Shown: positions 1-8,947 of the stretch, in pieces
How positions within the stretch are numbered: the first letter of the stretch is position 1
Layout of the letters: each line of letters begins with the position of its first letter
Assembly (NCBI GenBank): GCA_038213005.1
Contig: JBBQTU010000021.1
Location: 1 to 29,339, forward strand
DNA: 29,339 bases
Origin: JBBQTU01 sp038213005
GTDB taxonomy: Bacteria; Planctomycetota; Phycisphaerae; Tepidisphaerales; Tepidisphaeraceae
Direction of reading: 5' to 3'
Notes under the pieces: model-generated
Databases searched by the model: none
What the model was told of the DNA's origin: nothing
The model's input: the letters and a program-made list of their open reading frames with translations, nothing else
Made by a program: the position numbers and the translations under genes

Positions 1-1413
1 GAATTTCTGGCCGCCCAGCGTTCTGACCATCAGGCTGTTGTTGCTGTACTGCACAAACCGCGGGTCATACGGATATTTGTACGGATTGGCGGTATAGCCC
101 ACCAGCGTCGCCTGCCGGCCCACCGGCTTGCTGTAGTCCACGGTGTAATGCTCGGTTGCACCGTAAATGTCCGCTCCGTCGTTGCTGGCATCGGCGCCAC
201 CGACGTCCGTAAACACGACGCAATACCGACGCCACTGCAATTCGCCCGCCACATTGTACTTCTCCAGCCAGATGCCCTCGCCGATCGTGCGGTTCTGCGT
301 GTTCGCCACGTAGATGTTGCCGGCGCTGTCCGCTCCGACGCCCATCACCTGGTTAAACTTCTGCGGGCCAAGCTCACCCGGCGTACCGGAGAAAACCCCG
401 AACTTCGTCCCGAACGTCCCGCTCTGCGTCGGTGTCGTTGTCAGGTTCGTGTAGAAAAGCACCTGCTCGTTCTGGCTGATGTCCCCCACCAGCATCCGCC
501 CGCTGGGGTCGATCCCCATGCTGCCCATCTTGCTCCCTGCCGGGAGCGTGATCGACTGCGGCTGTAGGTTGCCGTTAATGTCGTAACAGACGATCTGCGT
601 CGCATAGGTCGTCCCAACCGACACCCACAACCGGCCGGCCGTGTCCATCGCCAGCTTCCCGGGATTATTCACCGACCAGGAACGCTTGAACGCCATCGTG
701 TTGGCGTCGTACACCCGTATCGAGTTGTCAAAAGGCGAGGATGAAAACACCTCGCCCTCAGTGGCATACAGCCCCATGATCCCCGCGTGCACGTTGTCAG
801 GCGTCTCGTACACTGGCAAGAAACATCCGGCTGGTGAATCCTTGCCGCCTTTGCCCCCGGCAAATGCTGGTCCCGTGTCCGTATTGGAGATCAGACGGCG
901 GCTGATGCCCTTCCAGGTTTTACCAGCCGGGGGCCAGTTGTTCGGCTCGAGCAGCGCGCCGCCCTCGTTGTTAAAGTTGGCGCCAAAGTACACGTACGTC
1001 GAGTTGGAGGTCACCGTCTGCGCCCCGTTGTGACCCCAGCCAAAGGTGCCGTGTGGATGCTTCTGCACCACGCCGTCCGTCGTGACCTGCGTGATGTTCC
1101 CGCCACCCTCTTCCCATCCCTTCGCCAGCCACACCGTACCATCCGGGCTGACATACATGCCTTCGATCCCTTGCGGCATGAACACGCCCTCGCTCACCGA
1201 AGACCGTGTCGGATTGCTGTTACCGAACCAGGAGTTGGTCACCTTCAGTTGGGGAGTCGCCGCCACAAGAGCGCCAGGCGAGAGAAGCTGCAAGAGCAGA
1301 ACACAACAAGTCAATGCCTGCACCCAGCGCACGGCTCGCCACCCGGCCGGGGAGGGACGAACAGTCGCCATCTGATGATCTGACCCACGCGCCGAGCGTG
1401 ACATGCGTAACAT
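1..1413 (-). CDS. Exported beta-propeller (NHL-like) protein, C-terminus cut by window edge
   Basis: The frame is open from the ATG at 1413 to base 1, giving 471 codons with no stop. This start is chosen because GGAG lies six bases upstream; a second in-frame ATG at 1371 has no such site. A long basic N-terminus is followed by a hydrophobic stretch (ALTCCVLLLQLLSPGALVAA), so export is likely. The rest shows propeller-blade motifs: VSPDGTVWLA, AMDTAGRLWVS, GIDPSGRMLVG and GADSAGNIYVA. The segment GVFSGTPGELGPQKF followed by GVGADSAGNIYVA closely matches GVYAGTPGQMKDGKF and GVGTDAKGNIYTT in the 1222-residue protein at 5218-8886, so the two are paralogues. The family probably works outside the cytoplasm, perhaps in binding or breaking down carbohydrate, but no catalytic residue can be assigned. 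The missing C-terminus may carry FN3 or similar modules like the paralogue. Confidence 0.8.
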   Translation of the reverse strand, partial: MLRMSRSARGSDHQMATVRPSPAGWRAVRWVQALTCCVLLLQLLSPGALVAATPQLKVTNSWFGNSNPTRSSVSEGVFMPQGIEGMYVSPDGTVWLAKGWEEGGGNITQVTTDGVVQKHPHGTFGWGHNGAQTVTSNSTYVYFGANFNNEGGALLEPNNWPPAGKTWKGISRRLISNTDTGPAFAGGKGGKDSPAGCFLPVYETPDNVHAGIMGLYATEGEVFSSSPFDNSIRVYDANTMAFKRSWSVNNPGKLAMDTAGRLWVSVGTTYATQIVCYDINGNLQPQSITLPAGSKMGSMGIDPSGRMLVGDISQNEQVLFYTNLTTTPTQSGTFGTKFGVFSGTPGELGPQKFNQVMGVGADSAGNIYVANTQNRTIGEGIWLEKYNVAGELQWRRYCVVFTDVGGADASNDGADIYGATEHYTVDYSKPVGRQATLVGYTANPYKYPYDPRFVQYSNNSLMVRTLGGQKF

Positions 1414-1508
1414 GGTCTGCTCCGTCTGAATCGCCAGCCAGCGGGCAGGCCAGCCAACATTCCTCACCCGTTGCCGCCAAACTGACGACAACACACACAA
1501 CGCTCAAG

Positions 1509-1541
1509 GCGGGAGCGAGACCTTACCAGCCTCGCTCCCGC
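1509..1541 (-). terminator. Hairpin downstream of the PEP-CTERM gene
   Basis: A perfect 11-bp inverted repeat (GCGGGAGCGAG / CTCGCTCCCGC) surrounds an 11-base loop. It begins 31 bases past the stop of the minus-strand PEP-CTERM gene. On that strand it is followed by a T-rich but not continuous tract (CTTGAGCGTTGTGTG). It probably ends or protects the PEP-CTERM transcript and separates it from the next minus-strand gene. Confidence 0.55.
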
Positions 1542-1571
1542 GAGAATCATCCCGGCCGATGCCGGCGTAAA

Positions 1572-2408
1572 TCAGGCAACGCGGCGACGGCGGTACGCGA
1601 GGCCCAGCGATCCCAAGCCAAGCAAGGCAATGCTGGTCGGCTCGGGGACCGCCGTCACATCGGCATAGGTATTGCCAAGCCGAATCTCGTCGATGTTCCC
1701 TTGAAACCGGTTGTAGGAATACATCACCACAGTGGTCAGCCCTTGGGCCGTATCGTACCCCGAAAAACTGGTTGTGGCGGTGGCGCTAGCCGGTTCGGGA
1801 TCGCCTGGCGTGACATCGGCGAATACCTTGATCGTCTGGGCATCGAGGTCGATCTTCGCCACCAGGAACCTTTGCCCTGCCGTCACCGAGCCCCCGGTGA
1901 CTACCGAACTCGGGGTCGAGGTAAACCCGGCACCGTTTGTCACGCACGGAGTCCGCGTCCCATCGTCGGATGCGACAAGACCGAATCCCGCAAACGATCC
2001 GCCGGGATTCGCGCCCTGCGCGAGACCGATCATCCCACCATATCCCCAACCAATATTCATCAGCGTGCTCATGTAGACGGTGCCGCTGGTTTGTGCCGAA
2101 GCCAACACACGCCTGGCACCAGGCTTATCGTTACTAACCTGCGTGGCCGAGCCGCCGATCGGCGCCGGGGCCAGTCCGGTGTAGGTGAGGCCCGTTGCAG
2201 CGACCTTGAATCTGCTGACTGCTGCACCTTCCCAACCCGACCCCAACGCCCAGCCCGTGCCACCGTTGAGCGTGCCGTTCTCAAGCACCGTCCCAGCGGG
2301 GGTGTAATCGAACCCCTCGTACGCCAGAAGCGCCGCTTGGGTGCTGGTTGCCAGCAGCCCCGCGACAGAAAACGCCGCCAAACCCGAAACAATGGATCGA
2401 GTGCTCAT
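1572..2408 (-). CDS. PEP-CTERM sorting-domain exported protein
   Basis: The protein has 278 residues. The start at 2408 is fixed by AAGGAGG five bases upstream; longer versions of the frame lack such a site. The N-terminus MSTRSIVSGLAAFSVAGLLATSTQA is a typical Sec signal peptide ending in an A-x-A site. The mature part starts with LLAYEGFDY and is rich in Gly, Thr and Ser. That opening is common in beta-sandwich (LamG-like) planctomycete PEP-CTERM proteins. The C-terminus has the complete sorting signal: VPEPTS, a hydrophobic helix (IALLGLGSLGLAY) and the basic tail RRRRVA. In this system an exosortase (not in the window) is thought to cleave the tail and deliver the protein to the cell surface or extracellular matrix. 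The specific role is unknown. Confidence 0.9.
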   Translation of the reverse strand: MSTRSIVSGLAAFSVAGLLATSTQAALLAYEGFDYTPAGTVLENGTLNGGTGWALGSGWEGAAVSRFKVAATGLTYTGLAPAPIGGSATQVSNDKPGARRVLASAQTSGTVYMSTLMNIGWGYGGMIGLAQGANPGGSFAGFGLVASDDGTRTPCVTNGAGFTSTPSSVVTGGSVTAGQRFLVAKIDLDAQTIKVFADVTPGDPEPASATATTSFSGYDTAQGLTTVVMYSYNRFQGNIDEIRLGNTYADVTAVPEPTSIALLGLGSLGLAYRRRRVA

Positions 2409-2854
2409 CTGAGCCTCCTTAAAAGAGAAACAAGAAACAATACATGCTCCCGAGTTACGCCTCGGCAGCGCTAAACACCAAGTAAGCATCCTCACGCCGC
2501 GCCAACACACCTCGCCCACGCTCCCGCCAAACCGGCGAGGCATCACTCGCTCACGGGTTCAGTGTTGCGAGCGACCTCCACCACGTGCAAATGCCTGGGC
2601 AGCGGCGCCCTCGCGAAGGGTACACTACCGTATGGACGACCATTTGCAAGAAAAATCGCTTTGGAATGTCCGACACGTTATTCTGTTTAATCTGCCCTCT
2701 ATTTGTGTGGGTACCCATCTCTTTCGACGAGCCTCACTCCGGAATAATGTCAGCAAGGACCGCCGGATGCGAACATTCTTGGTTTTTTGTTGCATGGGTA
2801 GCCAACTTGGGTTACCATTTTTAAAGTCAGGAAACTGAAATAGAGAGGACGACT
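2409..2854. other. Non-coding divergent intergenic region between PEP-CTERM gene and regulator
   Basis: These 446 bases hold no credible gene. The part from about 2630 to 2850 is clearly more AT-rich than its surroundings, as expected for promoter DNA. It contains a perfect 10-bp palindrome TGGGTACCCA (2708-2717) and an imperfect inverted repeat ATGGGTA ... TTACCAT (2794-2800 and 2812-2818). Both are suitable operator sites for the regulator that starts at 2855. I could not assign clear -35/-10 boxes for either divergent gene. Confidence 0.5.
2708..2818. promoter_or_regulatory. Candidate operator pair upstream of GntR/LacI-type regulator
   Basis: TGGGTACCCA is a perfect 10-bp palindrome. About 76 bases further on, ATGGGTA is repeated as the left arm of an imperfect inverted repeat whose right arm is TTACCAT. 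The shared half-site (ATGGGTA) and the position 40-150 bases before the regulator's start suggest autoregulation. This is inferred from symmetry only. Confidence 0.3.
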
Positions 2855-4042
2855 GTGGCGATTCTGACCGTAGACAATAGCTCCGCAACAAGCAGGGACT
2901 CGAGCCCCGCTCGGACGGAACAGCAGCTCCGGGCCTGGCTTGAGCGTGGCGTGCTCAAGGTCGGCGACCGGTTGCCGTCGGAGCGAGAGCTCGCGCTGCG
3001 ACTGGATGTGGACCGAAACTCCGTGCGCTGGGCGGTTGCGGTACTGCAACGCGAAGGCCTTATCCGCGCCCAGGGCCCCCGAACGCGAGTTGTCGCCGAA
3101 CCGATATCCCAGGCAACGGTGTCACCGCTGATGCAGAATACAGTGGTCGTTCTGGGGACCGTTTCCGGCAAGGAAGTCAGCGAAGCTGACCCTGCCCACC
3201 TCTGCTGGTCGGATGCGATCGAGGTCAGCGCCAAGCGGCAGATCACCCGGCTGGGCTTGCATTACATGAGCATCAACCCCGGCCGTTTCGACGGGCGGCT
3301 CCCCGAAGATCTCGCATGCATCCGGCCGGGCGGCATCATCGTTCCTGAGCTCCACCGCGGTGCTCAGGATTGCATTCGTTCCGTGCTGGCCCTGTCGGCC
3401 GCTGGAATCAGCGTGTCTGCCTACGGCGGTGATCCGGAGCTGGCCTGCGTGGACCGTGTGACGTCGGATCACGAAAAAGGCGCCTATGACCTGACCCGTT
3501 GGCTCATTGAACATGGGCGCCGGCGCATTCTGATGATGTGGGATGGACCGGCTGAGACGGACTATTGGTATGCCGCCCGCCGCATCGGCTATGAGCGGGC
3601 GATGCGAGAAGCCGGATGCAGTCCGCTGCCCACGCTTTGCACACCGCCCATCTCCAGGCATCTGCCCCCGGTCCGAGCTGGCTTTATTGAGGAGTCGCGT
3701 AAGCTGGTGGGCCATCTTATTGACTACATAGTGCCAGAACCCACGATCGATGCGATTGCCTGCCTGACTGATGGCGTGGTCTATCTGATGGCCCAGGCGA
3801 TCCGTTTGTGTGGGAAAGAGCCGGGACGGGATATCGCCCTGGTCGGGTATGACAACTATGGCCAGGCGTCGCCGGATCGTGTGTTCTTCCCCGGCGTGCT
3901 GGCCGCCACCGTGGACAAACAGTATGCACCGATCGGGGAGGAACTGGTACGGCTGCTGATGGACCGCATCGCCGGCAGGCTGCCGGAGGCGCCACAGTGC
4001 CGCGTGATTCCTCCACAGCTTGTGGTTATCGATGGGCTTTGA
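2855..4042 (+). CDS. Transcriptional regulator: GntR-type winged helix fused to LacI-like sugar-sensor domain
   Basis: The protein has 395 residues. It starts at GTG, preceded by GAGAGG at suitable spacing. Residues of about 22-80 form a GntR-type winged helix: [20 protein letters not shown], then [18 protein letters not shown] and [14 protein letters not shown]. The remainder resembles the periplasmic-binding-protein fold of LacI-family sensors: [57 protein letters not shown] and [11 protein letters not shown]. This GntR/LacI hybrid is the architecture of the arabinose repressor AraR, so a sugar ligand is likely. It lies 37 bases before the prepilin-like gene and upstream of the glycosidase run, and probably controls that run and itself. 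It could act as repressor or activator. Confidence 0.88.
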   Translation: MAILTVDNSSATSRDSSPARTEQQLRAWLERGVLKVGDRLPSERELALRLDVDRNSVRWAVAVLQREGLIRAQGPRTRVVAEPISQATVSPLMQNTVVVLGTVSGKEVSEADPAHLCWSDAIEVSAKRQITRLGLHYMSINPGRFDGRLPEDLACIRPGGIIVPELHRGAQDCIRSVLALSAAGISVSAYGGDPELACVDRVTSDHEKGAYDLTRWLIEHGRRRILMMWDGPAETDYWYAARRIGYERAMREAGCSPLPTLCTPPISRHLPPVRAGFIEESRKLVGHLIDYIVPEPTIDAIACLTDGVVYLMAQAIRLCGKEPGRDIALVGYDNYGQASPDRVFFPGVLAATVDKQYAPIGEELVRLLMDRIAGRLPEAPQCRVIPPQLVVIDGL

Positions 4043-4079
4043 GCGTGTTATGAATACCCCTGTTTACAAAGGAGTCGCC

Positions 4080-4952
4080 ATGAATCGCAGTTTTACGTCT
4101 GCCACCGGGAGGCCCCGCAACGCTTTCACGCTGGTCGAACTCCTGGTCGTTATAGGTATTATTGCGCTGCTCATCAGCATCCTGCTGCCAGCGCTGAGCA
4201 AGGCGAGGGCTTCGGCGGCGAACGCGGCGTGCCTTTCCAACCTTCGCCAGCTCGGCGTGGGAATGATAGGTTATATCGGGGAAAACCGCGGCAAGCTGCC
4301 CTATGGAAGCATCGAGGGCTCTACGTCGGGTGGCGTCCTTGTTTTTGACGCTCTGGTGGTTGGCCACTGGCTTCCCACGCCGATTCGCGAACAGCACACT
4401 ATTATTTATCCTTGGGCCGTCGAAACAGCCACTGTAAATGTAATTAGTGTACTGCTCTGTCCGGCCGAAATGAGCGGGCTGGTGGATGCTCCTAAAGCCA
4501 TGGCTCCGGGAAAGTGGCGCAATAAGACCGTCATGACTCCGATCCCAATCGGTGGGGGCTATGCGAGCCACGCGGCAAACAGCCTCGTTTCCATGTACGG
4601 CTTCAGCATGATGACGCACCCTTACGGACAGGATGTGTGGTTCAAAGCGGTGACAAACGCCGGCACCCAGTTGGATATCAACTTTGGGTTTGGTGAGCTC
4701 AGCAATACAGTTAAGACGCCCGCAATGGCTCTGAGTCGATGCACTCGCCCGTCGGAAACCTGGATGGCGTTTGACTCCAACGGTTTAGAAATGCCGTGCG
4801 TTGACATCATTTTTCGGCATCCCGGCATGTCGGCGAATTTCGTGTACTTCGACGGTCACTGCGAGTCTATCCGCGCCAGCGACATCAATGCGACCCAGGT
4901 GTGGAGCTCGTTCTGCGCAGCCGACGAGCGATTGATCTTTGCACGCAAGTAA
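4080..4952 (+). CDS. Type IV prepilin-like / pseudopilin protein with H-X10-DG motif
   Basis: The protein has 290 residues. The start at 4080 has AAAGGAG five bases upstream; an in-frame ATG at 4050 is not supported by such a site. Residues 1-15 are a short leader ending in RNA, followed by [20 protein letters not shown]. The conserved Phe at mature +1 and Glu at +5 mark the class III signal processed by prepilin peptidase. The following heptad-like stretch [24 protein letters not shown] is typical of the large planctomycete family of such proteins. Near the C-terminus His247 precedes Asp258-Gly259 ([13 protein letters not shown]), close to the H-X9-DG motif of the prepilin-processing-associated family but one residue longer. 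These proteins are abundant beside glycan-degradation genes in planctomycetes, and their function is not established. It is probably anchored in the inner membrane. Confidence 0.9.
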   Translation: MNRSFTSATGRPRNAFTLVELLVVIGIIALLISILLPALSKARASAANAACLSNLRQLGVGMIGYIGENRGKLPYGSIEGSTSGGVLVFDALVVGHWLPTPIREQHTIIYPWAVETATVNVISVLLCPAEMSGLVDAPKAMAPGKWRNKTVMTPIPIGGGYASHAANSLVSMYGFSMMTHPYGQDVWFKAVTNAGTQLDINFGFGELSNTVKTPAMALSRCTRPSETWMAFDSNGLEMPCVDIIFRHPGMSANFVYFDGHCESIRASDINATQVWSSFCAADERLIFARK

Positions 4953-4955
4953 ATC

Positions 4956-4978
4956 GGCGGCTCTGGGTACGAACCGCC
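4956..4978 (+). terminator. Weak hairpin after prepilin-like gene
   Basis: GGCGG and CCGCC form the base of a stem that starts four bases after the stop codon. It can be extended by TC/GA beyond one mismatch, with a seven-base loop. No T-run follows, so this may be a partial terminator or an mRNA-stabilising element. Confidence 0.25.
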
Positions 4979-5133
4979 AAGGCGTCTGAACAAATTACCC
5001 TGGCCGCCGGGCTGGTGAAAGACCAGCACGCGGGCCGATTTCAGTTGTGTCTGGGCACGGTGGTTCCGTTTGGCACCAACAGCGCTGGTGGACTACCCAA
5101 TCTGGAAACGTTCCCTTTTTCTTTCATTGACCT

Positions 5134-5147
5134 ATTGGTTGCCCAAT
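5134..5147. promoter_or_regulatory. Small inverted repeat upstream of the 1222-aa gene
   Basis: ATTGG-TTGC-CCAAT is a perfect 5-bp inverted repeat inside a locally AT-rich stretch, about 70 bases before the start of the large exported protein. A TTGACC sequence lies just before it (about 5127-5132). It could be an operator or promoter element for a separate transcript starting here, but the evidence is only symmetry and position. Confidence 0.2.
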
Positions 5148-5217
5148 CCACCCGTTGTGCCATAGCCCGCGAGAAAGCTGGCGGACGCACGACAGTAAAC
5201 GGCAGGAGTTCTGTTAG

Positions 5218-8200
5218 ATGATTTGTTGTCAAGCGACGCTTACGGGTTCCATCCGGCTATTTACGGTCGCGCTATCCCTTTTGTGGGGCAGTTTCCCCAT
5301 GACGGCAGCCCTGGGTGCCGAGGCGTTACCCCAACCTCAATCCCGAGCGATCGGGGACGGCTGGATGTTGCGCACCGGCGTTCTGCCGAAGTTTGAGGCC
5401 AAGGCCACGCTGGACGCCAAGGGTGTGCTGACCATCGAAGGCGGCGGTGAAGCCAGGCAGGTGCCACATCTGCTGCCGCCGCCGGCGGAGCAGCCGCATT
5501 TCACCTCCGCCTTCGTCTACCGGAACTTCACCGGCGACTTCATTATCACCGGGCGGCGCACGCGCATGGAGAAGGGTTCCGGTCACGAGAACGCTGGCAG
5601 CGGCCTGGCCGCCATCGGCGACCTCAGCGGATCGAACAGCGGCGTTGCGGTCAATTCGGCTGGTGCCGGCAGGAACGGCAAGCCATTCAACGATGAGACG
5701 GTGTGGTTCCGCATGATCCGTAAGGGTGACCGGGTCGGCCTCTATGAGGGTCCCGACGGGCAGATGTGGGAAGCCAGCCAGGGCGGCGCGGTCATCAGCG
5801 GGCCGGTCCACGCCGGCTTCTATACCAGCAGTTGGGGGGATGAGGGCGCTTCGAAGTCGGTCTTCGACAGCATCACGGTGATCGAAACTCCGACCTTCAC
5901 TTACAGCACCACCTGGCTGGCCAACGAGTTCGAGGGGGGGGTCAACAACACGGTCAACTCCAACATGATCAGCCTAGCGGTCTCCCCCGACGGCATGTGC
6001 TACACCGGCGGCATGTACGGCGAGCAGGAGATCTGCCTCGGCCGCTACAAGGACGGGAAGGTATTCACCAAGCGTGCGCCGCAGTCAGTCGGTGATCCGG
6101 GGGCGATGACGATTGTTCCGGGAACCACGAAGTGCCTCTACATCTGGGAAAACTGCGTCGGCAGCTTCGAAATGGACAATGAGAGCAGTCGGGGCAAGAG
6201 CTCGGACCGCATTGGCACGAGCATCGGCCATGACTCGCTGCGCGGCATCGCCGTTCTAGGTCAGGAGATATTTGTCGCGTCGCGTCCGGATAACATGATC
6301 TACGTCCTCGACCTCGAGAACCGCAAGGTGCAGCGCAAGATCCCCTTCACCCGGCCCGGTCCGTTGGCGGTCGATGCCAAGGGCGTGCTGTGGGCGGTCG
6401 AGGAAGGCTGGGTCCGGGAGCACGCTTGCCTCGCGATCTACGACCAGCCCTTCCGCCTGCTCGGCCTCGATCCCAAGACCGGCAAGCAGGTGGCCGAGAT
6501 CAGCGGCATCGGCATCCCCAGCGCCCTGTGCGCCGACGACAAGGCGCCGTCGAGAGCGCGCCTGCTGGTCGCCGACAACGGCCCCGACCAACAAGTGAAG
6601 CTGTTCGACGTCGGCGGCAAACAGCCCAAGGCGATCGGCACCCTGGGTGCCAAGGGCGGGGTCTACGCCGGCACGCCCGGGCAGATGAAGGACGGCAAGT
6701 TCCATGGCATCACCGGCGTCGGCACCGACGCCAAGGGTAACATCTACACCACCACCAACGGCTATCCCTACCGCGTAGCGATCCCGCACTCGATGCCCGC
6801 CATCAGCCAGCTCAAGGCCTTTGCCCCGACGGCGATCGACAAGCCGGATCCGGAGGCGCTGTGGTCGCTGCACTGCACCGCCTTCAACATCATGGGTTCG
6901 TCCTACGACCCGGCGACCCAGGACGTCTATGTTGGCGGCCTGGCGCGCTACGCCTACGACGCCAAGCGCGGGCTTGGTCGCGAGTGGCAGCTCGCCGGCC
7001 TCACTAGCAATCCGCGGGTCGACAGCGGTGGATCACTGATGTGGCGCACCTTCATGTCCTCGCCAGACATCCGGCGCATCGACGGCCAGCCCTTCCTCTT
7101 CCTCAGCGGCTGCGCCAGCGGTGGCTTCACCACCTACCGGCTCGATGCCAACGGCAACCTGGGCGTCCCCTGCCATGTCGTCGGCACCGGGACGTACCAG
7201 ATCAGGGATGCGGTCGCGAACCAGGCCAAGGATGCCGCTGCCGGCAAGCCGGTGAGCGGCGATGCCTTCCCGACCGTGAGCGTGGATGCCAAGAACAAAC
7301 CCACCAACTGGACGGCCTTCGACTGGCTGGACGGGCGCGGTGGCAACCCGATCGACGGCAAACGCCAGGTGGGGGAGTATCTCGACCTCAGCAAGGCGGT
7401 CTACGACGCCCATGACGGCATGGACTGGCGGATGTGGTTCGATAGCAAAGGCGGCATCTGGTACTGTCACATCGGCCGCGACCGCATCTGCTACCAGCGC
7501 TGCACCGGGGTGAAGGACGGCGTCCCGCAATACGATCCCGAGGTCAAGACCTTCCCGATCCCCAAGCCGTTCACCCGGGTGATGTTCCTCAGCTACGATC
7601 CGGATCGCGACGTGATGGTGATCTCGGGGGCGAGCGACGAGAACAAGGGCGACTGGCTGACCGACGCCGAGGCCATCCGCTACACCAACTGGTCGACCAA
7701 GCCAGTGGCCGGCGAGCGCATCCTCTACATGCCGCCCTACACCGGCGGCATCGCCCGCGGCGAGGGCCGCTGGCGCACCCCGCACATGATCGACAAGCCG
7801 GTGGCCTGGGCGGTCGCTGGCGACGTGCTCTACGCCACCAACCGCACCGGCACCGTGCGCGCCTATGACCTGATCAAGGGCAACCTGATCGCATGGATGG
7901 ATCCAGGCCCCGAGGTTTTGGGCATCGGCGGCTATTTTGAGGGCATCCACACCGGCGTGCGCGCCTTCGACGTCGGCAACGGCGAGCACCTCGTGCTGCG
8001 CCAGTCCAACAACACCATCCGCATCATCGCGCACCGCCTCAAGCCGGGGGCCAGCGATGACAAGCATCTGCCGCCAGCGCCCGAGCCTTGGGCAAGGGCT
8101 CAGGATGGCAAGGTTGAACTGCTCTGGGGTGGCCGCACCGGGTCCACCGGCACGGTCAAAGGTTATAAGGTTTACCGCAGCGACAGTGAGAACGGCGCCT

Positions 8201-8886
8201 ACACGCAGGTGGGCGGTCTGGTCGAACACTCCTCGTACCTCGACGCGCTGCCCAACGGCACTGCCAAGTGGTACACGGTGGCGACCGTCAATCTAGCCGG
8301 CGAAGGGCCGCAGAGCACGCCGGTCTTCGCCGGAGCCGCCGCGCCGGCCGCGACCCTGCGCGCGTCCACCGGCAAGTCCGGCGCCGATGGCCTCGACGTG
8401 ACGACACGTGGCAACTGGCAGGGGGTCTATGGCGCCGCGGGCGTCTATCTCGCCTGCGATCAGATCAAGAAGGGGGGCGACGAGAAGTTGCGTCGCTACT
8501 CTACCGATCCGAACCTTCGCATAGACTGGCCCTGGTTCGCCATGTACAGCGGCGAGCCGGCCGCCAGCGACGACGCGGATCGTCTGCAGTCGGTGTTCCC
8601 TGGTATGCGCACCGGAAGCGGTGGCTGGTATAACACCGCTCTCGCGTTCAACATCCTCGATGGCCAGCCGCGCACGCTGACCATTGCCATGGAGAGTGGC
8701 GGCAAGAAGCAGGTCACCTTCCGCGATCCGGACAGCAACCGCGTCATCCTCGACCAGACGGTCCAGACCTCACCCAAGGCGCCCAAAACCGTCTATGTCT
8801 CTTTCATCATCACCGGGAGGCTGAACGTCCAGCTCAACGGCGAACCGTTCTTAGGATTTTTCATTGATCCGCCGGCGAATAAGTAG
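5218..8886 (+). CDS. Large exported beta-propeller / fibronectin type III protein
   Basis: The protein has 1222 residues. It starts at the ATG that follows AGGAG by nine bases. Residues 1-34 are a Sec signal peptide ending TAALGA. Residues of about 40-222 resemble a concanavalin-like sandwich: FTSAFVYRNFTGDFIITGR, then GHENAGSGLAAIGDLSG. About 228-945 hold propeller-blade repeats, including LAVSPDGMCYTG, AVDAKGVLWAVEEG and GVGTDAKGNIYTTTNG. About 951-1040 is a fibronectin type III domain (GYKVYRSDSENGAYTQVG ... WYTVATVNLAGEGPQSTP). The last 175 residues contain GNWQGVYGAAGV, a motif I associate with C-terminal beta domains of planctomycete surface or glycan-acting proteins. It is a paralogue of the left-edge protein and is followed by two glycosidase genes, so a role in binding or opening extracellular polysaccharide is plausible. 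No catalytic site can be named. A run of eight G lies at 5934-5941. Confidence 0.88.
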   Translation: MICCQATLTGSIRLFTVALSLLWGSFPMTAALGAEALPQPQSRAIGDGWMLRTGVLPKFEAKATLDAKGVLTIEGGGEARQVPHLLPPPAEQPHFTSAFVYRNFTGDFIITGRRTRMEKGSGHENAGSGLAAIGDLSGSNSGVAVNSAGAGRNGKPFNDETVWFRMIRKGDRVGLYEGPDGQMWEASQGGAVISGPVHAGFYTSSWGDEGASKSVFDSITVIETPTFTYSTTWLANEFEGGVNNTVNSNMISLAVSPDGMCYTGGMYGEQEICLGRYKDGKVFTKRAPQSVGDPGAMTIVPGTTKCLYIWENCVGSFEMDNESSRGKSSDRIGTSIGHDSLRGIAVLGQEIFVASRPDNMIYVLDLENRKVQRKIPFTRPGPLAVDAKGVLWAVEEGWVREHACLAIYDQPFRLLGLDPKTGKQVAEISGIGIPSALCADDKAPSRARLLVADNGPDQQVKLFDVGGKQPKAIGTLGAKGGVYAGTPGQMKDGKFHGITGVGTDAKGNIYTTTNGYPYRVAIPHSMPAISQLKAFAPTAIDKPDPEALWSLHCTAFNIMGSSYDPATQDVYVGGLARYAYDAKRGLGREWQLAGLTSNPRVDSGGSLMWRTFMSSPDIRRIDGQPFLFLSGCASGGFTTYRLDANGNLGVPCHVVGTGTYQIRDAVANQAKDAAAGKPVSGDAFPTVSVDAKNKPTNWTAFDWLDGRGGNPIDGKRQVGEYLDLSKAVYDAHDGMDWRMWFDSKGGIWYCHIGRDRICYQRCTGVKDGVPQYDPEVKTFPIPKPFTRVMFLSYDPDRDVMVISGASDENKGDWLTDAEAIRYTNWSTKPVAGERILYMPPYTGGIARGEGRWRTPHMIDKPVAWAVAGDVLYATNRTGTVRAYDLIKGNLIAWMDPGPEVLGIGGYFEGIHTGVRAFDVGNGEHLVLRQSNNTIRIIAHRLKPGASDDKHLPPAPEPWARAQDGKVELLWGGRTGSTGTVKGYKVYRSDSENGAYTQVGGLVEHSSYLDALPNGTAKWYTVATVNLAGEGPQSTPVFAGAAAPAATLRASTGKSGADGLDVTTRGNWQGVYGAAGVYLACDQIKKGGDEKLRRYSTDPNLRIDWPWFAMYSGEPAASDDADRLQSVFPGMRTGSGGWYNTALAFNILDGQPRTLTIAMESGGKKQVTFRDPDSNRVILDQTVQTSPKAPKTVYVSFIITGRLNVQLNGEPFLGFFIDPPANK

Positions 8887-8947
8887 ACGGCCATCCCGCA
8901 TGGACTGCGGAGATCATGTTCTCTATACACAAAGAATAGGCTCGATT

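Noticed and set aside
1206..2474. Long plus-strand frame of 422 codons
   Set aside because: It is antisense to the propeller gene start and the PEP-CTERM gene, has no domain and a low-complexity Arg/Pro-rich composition, while the opposite strand has a signal peptide, a PEP-CTERM tail and a strong ribosome site.
7033..8229. Minus-strand frame of 398 codons
   Set aside because: It is antisense to the 1222-aa gene; the Ala/Val/Gly-rich sequence is typical of the complementary strand of a GC-rich gene.
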